A DNA stretch of 7,503 bases from Desulfuromonadaceae bacterium GWC2_58_13 (GTDB lineage Bacteria; Desulfobacterota; Desulfuromonadia; Desulfuromonadales; Trichloromonadaceae), in assembly GCA_001825565.1 (NCBI GenBank), contig MHXM01000009.1, positions 1 through 7,503 on the forward strand, in the 5' to 3' direction. The notes below the pieces were generated by a model. The model did no database searches, was not told the origin of the DNA, and saw only the letters and a list, made by a program, of their open reading frames with translations. This document shows, one piece after another, positions 1 through 6,626 of the stretch. Positions within the stretch are counted from its first letter, which is position 1. Each line of letters starts with the position of its first letter. A program made the translations under genes and the position numbers.

Positions 1-1
1 G

Positions 2-115
2 GTGATTCCCGAGCCCGAGCCGGTGATCCCTGAACCCGAGCCGGTGATTCCCGAGCCCGAGCCGGTGATCCCTGAACCCGAGCCGGTGATCCCTGAACCC
101 GAGCCGGTGATCCCC
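2..115 (+). repeat. 21-bp in-frame tandem repeat, five copies plus a partial sixth
   Basis: Copies start at 2, 23, 44, 65 and 86, with a partial copy from 107. Two versions alternate: copies 1 and 3 are identical to each other, and copies 2, 4 and 5 are identical to each other. They differ only at synonymous third positions (ATT/ATC, CCC/CCT, GAG/GAA). Each encodes V-I-P-E-P-E-P. The near-identity at the DNA level points to recent expansion, with a 42-bp (two-unit) duplication covering copies 1-2 and 3-4. The array may continue upstream of the window. Confidence 0.95.
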
Positions 116-310
116 GCGGTGGCGGTCGAGAGCCGGGTGCAGGCTCTCAGCAACGAGGAACTGGAGGCGATTGTCCAAAAGGTTGCCGGGGCCGTGATAG
201 AGCGGCTGGCTGGGACCATTCTCGAAAAAATCGCTTGGGAAGTGGTGCCCGACCTGGCTGAAAATCTGATTAAAGAAGAAATTCGCCTGATCAAGGAAAA
301 TGTCCGGTAA
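2..310 (+). CDS. C-terminal fragment of a protein with a PEPEPVI repeat linker and helical C-terminal domain
   Basis: The frame is open from the left window edge to a TAA at 308-310, so this is the 3' end of a longer gene; the GTG at 2-4 is a repeat codon, not a demonstrated start. The visible product begins with five copies of a seven-residue V-I-P-E-P-E-P unit (about residues 1-35), a stiff acidic, proline-rich linker. About 60 residues follow that look amphipathic and helical, with ELEAIVQKVAGAVIERL, then AWEVVPDLAENLIKEEIRLI. From memory, tails of this kind (helix, then W-E-V-V-P-x-L-A-x-x-L-I-x-x-E-I) occur at the C-terminus of some deltaproteobacterial response-regulator or zinc-ribbon proteins and loosely recall the PopZ-type C-terminal domain. 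The N-terminal domain is outside the window, so no function is assigned. It lies 153 bases upstream of valS and is separated from it by a terminator. Confidence 0.75.
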   Translation: MIPEPEPVIPEPEPVIPEPEPVIPEPEPVIPEPEPVIPAVAVESRVQALSNEELEAIVQKVAGAVIERLAGTILEKIAWEVVPDLAENLIKEEIRLIKENVR

Positions 311-352
311 ATCGAAAATTCTAGAGCGGGCGACGATTCCGGTCGACGCCTA

Positions 353-381
353 TTGACGGATGAAATGGGGATTGTTAGAAT
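353..381 (+). promoter_or_regulatory. Sigma-70-type promoter for valS
   Basis: A -35 box TTGACG (353-358; five of six to TTGACA) and a -10 box TAGAAT (376-381; five of six to TATAAT) are separated by exactly 17 bases. Transcription would start near 387-389, giving valS a leader of about 75 nt. The -10 box lies in the loop and descending arm of the terminator of the preceding gene, so both elements share the same bases. This is the only convincing promoter in the gap before valS. Confidence 0.7.
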
Positions 382-395
382 CCCCATTTCTTTTT
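362..395 (+). terminator. Rho-independent terminator of the PEPEPVI-repeat gene
   Basis: A perfect 12-bp stem (362-373 with 379-390, built on GAAATGGGGATT and its complement) closes a 5-nt loop (374-378). It is followed by TTTTT at 391-395. It lies 51 bases after the upstream stop codon. The element overlaps the predicted valS promoter, whose start site falls at about the end of the stem. Confidence 0.85.
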
Positions 396-463
396 GCATT
401 CATTTACAGCATTCGCCGCCGGCCGGTTGAAATACATTTACAAGCAGGAAGGACGTGCCGTCC

Positions 464-3121
<2,658 letters not shown>

Positions 3122-3136
3122 TTTCGTAACGTAGGT

Positions 3137-3153
3137 TTGGCACGCCCTCTGCA
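3137..3153 (+). promoter_or_regulatory. Sigma-54 (RpoN) -24/-12 promoter
   Basis: TTGGCACG-CCCT-CTGCA matches the RpoN consensus TTGGCACG-N4-TTGCW at 12 of 13 defined positions. The invariant GG (3139-3140) and GC (3151-3152) are exactly 10 bases apart. The start site would be near 3164. It begins 16 bases after the valS stop. Promoters of this class need an enhancer-binding activator, whose site would lie inside the 3' part of valS; I could not identify it. No gene starts before the terminator at 3210-3243, so the direct product would be a short RNA. Confidence 0.75.
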
Positions 3154-3163
3154 AAATACGACG

Positions 3164-3243
3164 GCGAGGTAAAGGCACAGTGTAGTGCTTTTGTTTTCCA
3201 TCGGCAATGAAGCCCGAAAGGTGTAGACCTTTCGGGCTTTTTT
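3164..3243 (+). ncRNA. Candidate sigma-54-dependent small RNA, about 80 nt
   Basis: The span runs from the predicted start of the sigma-54 promoter to the end of the next terminator. It contains two hairpins. The first is AAAGGCAC (3171-3178) with GTGCTTTT (3185-3192), 8 bp with one G-U pair and a 6-nt loop. The second is the terminator stem at 3210-3239. A U-rich, unpaired linker (about 3193-3208, GTTTTCCATCGGCAATG region) joins them and could be a pairing or Hfq-binding segment. No credible ORF fits. I recognise no known RNA family, including GEMM riboswitches. A terminated leader, read through under some condition into the 3613 gene, is the alternative. Confidence 0.45.
3210..3243 (+). terminator. 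Strong rho-independent terminator downstream of valS
   Basis: A perfect 13-bp stem (3210-3222 with 3227-3239; AAGCCCGAAAGGT and its complement) with a GTAG tetraloop runs into a T tract (3238-3243). It would end both the valS transcript, 88 bases after the stop, and the candidate small RNA that starts at about 3164. Confidence 0.93.
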
Positions 3244-3352
3244 ATTTGTGTTGAGGCAACGGAGAATGATATTGTAAAGCATAATTTTTGTGCACCGGTT
3301 TTGTGTTGTGGGTAAAAAATGGGCAAATTTATTTCCGACTGAGTGTTAAAAC

Positions 3353-3381
3353 TAGACCTTTACCTTTTTGTGTTTTATATT
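3353..3381 (+). promoter_or_regulatory. Candidate sigma-70 promoter for the Cys-rich gene
   Basis: TAGACC (3353-3358; four of six to TTGACA) and TATATT (3376-3381; five of six to TATAAT) are spaced by 17 bases, in AT-rich DNA where chance matches are common. The start site would be near 3388. Confidence 0.4.
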
Positions 3382-3415
3382 AGACGTCACTTATATTTGA
3401 AGGATTTTGTTTTTA

Positions 3416-3472
3416 CCGCCGCTCGGCTGCTTTGCTAATTTTTTACCGTGGAAAAAACAATTAGTTTGGCGG
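3416..3472 (+). other. Possible RNA structural element in the leader
   Basis: An outer pair CCGCC (3416-3420) with GGCGG (3468-3472) encloses an inner hairpin, CTAATTTTTT (3435-3444) with AAAA-C-AATTAG (3454-3464), which carries one bulged C. The 3' strand of the outer pair is also the only Shine-Dalgarno-like sequence ahead of the small ORF at 3477, so folding would hide it. The inner stem is AT-rich and weak. Function unknown. Confidence 0.3.
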
Positions 3473-3476
3473 ATTT

Positions 3477-3626
3477 ATGAAGTCTTTCCGTGGTGGCGTG
3501 GATGTCTGGAATGACTTATTTCTTGGTTTGCCGAAGGTAAAAACCGACCTGATCGTCTCGGTTCCTATTAACGTGATTTTCCGGTATTCCGATTTTTCAG
3601 GGAGTGCGATTTATGGGATTATTTAA
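3477..3626 (+). CDS. Possible small ORF, 49 aa, overlapping the next gene
   Basis: ATG at 3477 opens a 49-codon frame ending at TAA 3624-3626. The product begins MKSFRGGVDVWNDLFLG and ends SDFSGSAIYGII; I do not recognise it. The only upstream ribosome-binding candidate is a poor GGCGGA (3468-3473) very close to the start. The end overlaps the start of the Cys-rich gene (ATG 3613) by 14 bases in another frame, which would allow translational coupling or a leader-peptide role. A frame this long arises by chance fairly often, so coding status is unproven. Confidence 0.22.
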   Translation: MKSFRGGVDVWNDLFLGLPKVKTDLIVSVPINVIFRYSDFSGSAIYGII

Positions 3627-4080
3627 CCGAACGAGCGAGCCCGCGAGCCGGATGCCCGTCGTTGAATCGGCTGTCAGTGAACCGCGGATTGTCAGAGAGT
3701 GTTTCTGCGCCAAGGGACACAGCCTGGTGAGCAATCTGGCGTCTTTCGGCGGCCACCCCGGGATCACTTTACGGTTGAAAAACGAGCGCCAGGAAGGGTT
3801 GTTGGCGTTGAGTCCGGTCATTGGCGACAAACGGCGAACCTTTTTCAACTTTGAGCGGGTGCCAGGCGAGATTGTCCAGATCTGTTGTCCGACCTGCTCC
3901 GAACCTCTGCCGGTTTACAACGTCTGTACTTGTGGAGCCAATCTGGTCGCCATTTTTACCACCCTGAAAACTGAATTCGCCAGTTGTATCGGCATTTGTC
4001 AGCGTATCGGGTGTCTTCACTCCGAAATTAAAAGCAACAGGGATCTGCGTCTGTTCAGCCGGAATGGTTATTTTGACTGA
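3613..4080 (+). CDS. Uncharacterised Cys-rich, probably zinc-binding protein (155 aa)
   Basis: I do not recognise this gene. ATG 3613 is chosen because AGGGAG (3599-3604) lies 8 bases before it; the GTG at 3604 in the same frame falls inside that site. The product has 10 cysteines in 155 residues, all in C-x-C or C-x(2-4)-C arrangements: C30-x-C32 with H36 (ECFCAKGHSL), C91/C92-x2-C95 (ICCPTCSEPLP), C105-x-C107 (CTCGANLVAIF), and C125/C129/C134 with H136. The C92-C95 and C105-C107 pairs, about 10 residues apart, look like a zinc ribbon. Between residues 37 and 90 lies a non-Cys segment with GHPGITLRL and LLALSPVIGDKRR. There is no signal peptide or membrane helix, so it should be cytoplasmic. 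It stands alone, with a structured leader before it and a terminator about 240 bases after it. The orderly Cys pattern and good ribosome site argue it is real. Confidence 0.72.
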   Translation: MGLFNRTSEPASRMPVVESAVSEPRIVRECFCAKGHSLVSNLASFGGHPGITLRLKNERQEGLLALSPVIGDKRRTFFNFERVPGEIVQICCPTCSEPLPVYNVCTCGANLVAIFTTLKTEFASCIGICQRIGCLHSEIKSNRDLRLFSRNGYFD

Positions 4081-4320
4081 GGGCCCCCTTGGTTCGACGG
4101 ATATTGTGTGTTGAGAAGTATCATTCGTGTCCCAATCTGGCCCACCTGTTCCAAAGTGGTGCGCGAGTGTCTCGTTTAAGCCCTGCCTGTCGGGGTCCAT
4201 GGGTTTATTGCCCAGTCATATCCACAGGTTGTATTGCTGTTGCGATGGCACGATTTGTGGTATCAATTAAATCGGAGTGGTCAGGCTGGCACATCGTGGT
4301 GCTTGCGCTACAGCAATGAT

Positions 4321-4354
4321 GCCCTCAGGGAGCGCTTCCTGGTGGGCTTTTTTT
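4321..4354 (+). terminator. Rho-independent terminator upstream of the etf operon
   Basis: GCCC (4321-4324) pairs with GGGC (4344-4347). Inside, TCAGGGA (4325-4331) pairs with TTCCTGG (4336-4342) through two G-U pairs, with one bulged T (4343) and a GCGC loop. Seven T follow (4348-4354). It probably ends the transcript of the Cys-rich gene. Its closeness to etfB (57 bases) also leaves open a role as an attenuator. Confidence 0.82.
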
Positions 4355-4379
4355 GTTTTGTCGTGAAACGATGGGAATT

Positions 4380-4393
4380 CGATTAATAAATCG
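4380..4393. promoter_or_regulatory. Small palindrome ahead of etfB (possible operator)
   Basis: CGATT-AATA-AATCG is a perfect 5-bp inverted repeat ending 3 bases before the GGAGAAGGA ribosome-binding stretch of etfB. Its position suits an operator or the -10 region of the operon promoter, but a 14-base palindrome can occur by chance and no regulator is named. Confidence 0.28.
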
Positions 4394-4411
4394 GGGAGAA
4401 GGAAACAGTCT

Positions 4412-5224
4412 ATGCTTGTGATTGCCTGTATTAAACAGGTTCCGGACACAACCCAGGTTCAAATTGATCCGGTGACCAATACGCTGGTGCGGGAAGGAAT
4501 CCCGTTTATCGTCAATCCTTATGACACCCATGCCCTGGAGGAATGCCTGCGGCTGAAGGATCGGTTCGGGGTTCGGGTGGCGGCCTTGTCCATGGGGCCG
4601 CCCAACGCCGAAGCAACGTTGCGCAAGGCCTGCGCCGTGGGGGTGGATGAAGCCATTCTGCTCAGCGATCGTTGTTTCGGCGGTGCCGATACCCTGGCGA
4701 CCAGCCGGGTCCTTTCGGCGGCCATCGGTCGATTGGCCGAAACCGAAGAAGTTGCCCTGGTTTTCTGTGGAAAGCAGACCATTGACGGCGATACCGCGCA
4801 GACTGGTCCGGGTATCGCAACCCGTCTCGGTTATACCCAATTGACCCTGGTCGACCGGATTGAGAATCTCGACCTGGAAAACCGCCGAGTCCGGGTGCGG
4901 CGCAAGCTCGAAGGGCGCTACGAAATCGTTGAGGCGCCCCTGCCGGCCATGATTACCGCCGTTCGCGAACTCAACCGCCCTCGTTATCCCACTGTCCCCA
5001 TGCGGCTGGCGGCAGCCAGCGCCGAAATCAAGCTCTGGGACAACAAGGTGCTGCAGCTTGACGAAAAAACCGTTGGGTTGAAGGGCTCGCCGACCTGGGT
5101 CAGCAAGATCTTTTCGCCCCAGCGGGACAAGGGTGAAATCATCGGCGATGGCATGAATGACCCGGTCGGCACGGCTCAGTTGCTGGTCGATAAGCTGTTG
5201 GATAAGGATTTGCTGGTATTCTAG
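4412..5224 (+). CDS. etfB: Electron transfer flavoprotein, beta subunit
   Basis: EtfB pairs with EtfA to form a cytoplasmic flavoprotein that takes electrons from acyl-CoA dehydrogenases or related donors. The 270-residue product has the usual length. Markers are ACIKQVPDT (5-13), VNPYDTHALEECLRLKD (34-50), the nucleotide-binding loop CGKQTIDGDTAQTGPG (119-134) and the docking (recognition) loop region at about 188-205 (NRPRYPTVPMRLAA). In AMP-binding ETFs such as the mitochondrial protein this loop reads D-D-D-C-N-Q; here it is D-G-D-T-A-Q, as in ETFs that bind a second FAD and can bifurcate electrons. ATG 4412 follows AAGGA (4399-4403) by 8 bases. etfA starts 29 bases downstream. Whether it bifurcates in vivo cannot be told from sequence; the membrane oxidoreductase two genes on suggests a quinone-linked role. 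Confidence 0.97.
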   Translation: MLVIACIKQVPDTTQVQIDPVTNTLVREGIPFIVNPYDTHALEECLRLKDRFGVRVAALSMGPPNAEATLRKACAVGVDEAILLSDRCFGGADTLATSRVLSAAIGRLAETEEVALVFCGKQTIDGDTAQTGPGIATRLGYTQLTLVDRIENLDLENRRVRVRRKLEGRYEIVEAPLPAMITAVRELNRPRYPTVPMRLAAASAEIKLWDNKVLQLDEKTVGLKGSPTWVSKIFSPQRDKGEIIGDGMNDPVGTAQLLVDKLLDKDLLVF

Positions 5225-5253
5225 GCCGGCGATTGTCAGTGAAGGAATCATTC

Positions 5254-6594
5254 ATGGAACAGAAGAAGATCAAAAAACCCCGGGGGGTCGCCCGCCTGAT
5301 CGAAGGTCGCTGCATCGCTTGCGGTGAACGCTGCATGAGTTCATGTCCCGTCGATGTGATCGAGATGGACGAACAAGGGGCGCCGATTATTCATGCCGCC
5401 AAGTGCATCGGCTGCGTTAAGTGTGTCAAAATCTGTCCCGCCGATGCGCTCGAAATGTATTTCACCCCTGAAGAGCAGAAAATTCTGGATGAACTGGCCG
5501 GGCAGGGGGGCGCCGTCGAAGTCGAGGTGGATGAAGGAGAGGCCCGTCTGCAAAAGATGCTGGCGGCCTATCGGGGGGTCTGGGTCTTCATCGAACAGAC
5601 CGATGGGGAGGTCGCCAAGGTTTCCTGGGAGTTGCTGGGCACCGGTGCCGAATTGGCGAAGAAATTGGGCGTCGAACTCTCCGCCGTGGTGGTCGGCAGC
5701 GACGTCGAATTCCTCTGCGCCGAGGCTTTCGCTTACGGCGCGAAAAAGGCCTATCTGCTCGATGCTCCGGTCTATCGCAATTATCGCACCCAGCCTTACA
5801 ACAACGCCATTTGCCATCTGATTGAAAAATACAAGCCGGAGGTCATCCTCATGGGGGCGACCGGCATGGGCCGCGACCTTGCCGGCGCGGTGGCTACCGT
5901 GATGAAAACCGGGCTGACCGCCGACTGCACGGGACTCAGCATCGATGATAAACGTAATCTGATGCAGACCCGCCCGGCTTTCGGCGGCAATATCATGGCC
6001 ACCATCATGTGCGACAAGTTCAGGCCGCAGATGTCCACCGTTCGTCCGCACGTCATGGAAATGCCCGAAATGATTCCGGGTCGCAAGGGGACCATCGTGC
6101 GCGAGAATTTCGCGCCGGACGAGCAGAGCATTCTGACCAAGGTGCTTGAGGTGCTCAGCGACAAGGACAGCAAAAACAAGATCGATATCGCCGGAGCCGA
6201 GTTTATCGTGTCCGGCGGACGCGGCATGATGAATCGGGATAATTTTGCGATTCTTCGTGAATTCGCCGACGAAATCGGGGCGGTGGTCGGAGCTTCGCGC
6301 AGCGCCGTGGACGCCGGCTGGATGCCGCATGACCGTCAGGTCGGGCAGACCGGAAAAACCGTGCGGCCCAAGGTTTACATCGCCTGCGGCATCAGCGGAG
6401 CGATACAGCACATGGTTGGCATGCAGGATTCAGAGGTCATCATCGCCATCAATCGCGACAAGGATGCACCGATTTTCCAGATCGCCACCTACGGCATTGT
6501 CGGCGACCTGTTCCAGATCATTCCGGCACTGACCCGACGGATACGGGAGTTGCGACAGTCGTCGGTCGGTCAGCAGGAACGGGCGGCATCCTGA
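5254..6594 (+). CDS. etfA: Electron transfer flavoprotein, alpha subunit with N-terminal 2x[4Fe-4S] ferredoxin domain
   Basis: EtfA holds the main FAD and partners EtfB. The 446-residue product is about 120 residues longer than a plain EtfA because of a ferredoxin-like N-terminus with two cluster motifs: C20-x2-C23-x3-C27-x3-C31-P and the classical C51-x2-C54-x2-C57-x3-C61-P. An acidic linker follows (about 72-105). Next is the alpha/beta domain (about 108-300) with ILMGATGMGRDLAG (198-211), then the FAD domain with VSGGRGMMNRDNF (319-331), GASRSAVDAGW (346-356), QVGQTGKTVRPK (362-373) and the EtfA signature YIACGISGAIQHMVG (375-389). This fused layout is known from anaerobe ETFs such as the caffeyl-CoA reductase CarE subunit. 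ATG 5254 follows GAAGGA (5241-5246) by 7 bases; a TTG at 5233 is in frame but has no such site. The gene lies between etfB and the membrane oxidoreductase, 32 bases before the latter. Confidence 0.97.
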   Translation: MEQKKIKKPRGVARLIEGRCIACGERCMSSCPVDVIEMDEQGAPIIHAAKCIGCVKCVKICPADALEMYFTPEEQKILDELAGQGGAVEVEVDEGEARLQKMLAAYRGVWVFIEQTDGEVAKVSWELLGTGAELAKKLGVELSAVVVGSDVEFLCAEAFAYGAKKAYLLDAPVYRNYRTQPYNNAICHLIEKYKPEVILMGATGMGRDLAGAVATVMKTGLTADCTGLSIDDKRNLMQTRPAFGGNIMATIMCDKFRPQMSTVRPHVMEMPEMIPGRKGTIVRENFAPDEQSILTKVLEVLSDKDSKNKIDIAGAEFIVSGGRGMMNRDNFAILREFADEIGAVVGASRSAVDAGWMPHDRQVGQTGKTVRPKVYIACGISGAIQHMVGMQDSEVIIAINRDKDAPIFQIATYGIVGDLFQIIPALTRRIRELRQSSVGQQERAAS

Positions 6595-6626
6595 GTTTTC
6601 ATTCAAATCGCAGTTGAGGAATACCC

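Larger units (their letters stand above)
3244..3612 (+). other. AT-rich intergenic leader before the Cys-rich gene
   Basis: This stretch is clearly more AT-rich than the flanking genes, most of all over 3244-3480. It holds a candidate sigma-70 promoter (3353-3381), which would leave a leader of roughly 225 nt. It also has a nested set of inverted repeats at 3416-3472 and a 49-codon ORF from 3477. I saw no match to a known riboswitch. The rest, 3244-3352, shows nothing I can name. Confidence 0.6.
4081..4411 (+). other. Intergenic region between the Cys-rich gene and etfB
   Basis: About 330 bases lie here without a supported gene. The frame at 4089-4319 would need a TTG start, has no ribosome site, and gives no recognisable protein. 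The region contains two imperfectly similar TGGCAC-led stretches (4246-4261 and 4287-4304), an inverted repeat CGATTT/AAATCG (4251-4256 with 4269-4274), the terminator at 4321-4354, a short palindrome at 4361-4371, and the palindrome at 4380-4393 just before the etfB ribosome site. I found no convincing -35/-10 pair for the etf operon. The 57 bases between terminator and etfB must hold one unless the operon is expressed by read-through. Confidence 0.6.

Noticed and set aside
2..115. CRISPR-like array
   Set aside because: The repeats are directly adjacent, with no spacers, and are in frame within a coding sequence.
401..442. Direct repeat CATTTACA at 401-408 and 435-442 in the valS leader
   Set aside because: Eight bases in a moderately AT-rich leader, with no other symmetry; likely chance.
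382..463. T-box or other riboswitch in the valS leader
   Set aside because: The leader from the predicted start is only about 75 nt, with no T-box sequence or specifier hairpin; the terminator lies upstream of the start site, so it cannot be a leader attenuator.
4287..4304. Second possible sigma-54 promoter (TGGCAC ... GTGCTT)
   Set aside because: The GG-to-GC spacing is 11, not 10, and the -12 element is GTGC instead of TTGC; sigma-54 is strict about this spacing. TGGCACGATTTGTGG at 4246-4260 likewise lacks the conserved GC.
4089..4319. 76-codon + strand frame between the Cys-rich gene and etfB
   Set aside because: It needs a TTG start, has no ribosome-binding site, gives a low-quality unrecognised peptide, and ends against the terminator.
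5341..6411. Minus-strand open frame (356 codons) opposite etfA, and another at 6630-7298 opposite the membrane oxidoreductase
   Set aside because: They are shadows of well-supported + strand genes; the + strand frame has clear family motifs throughout.
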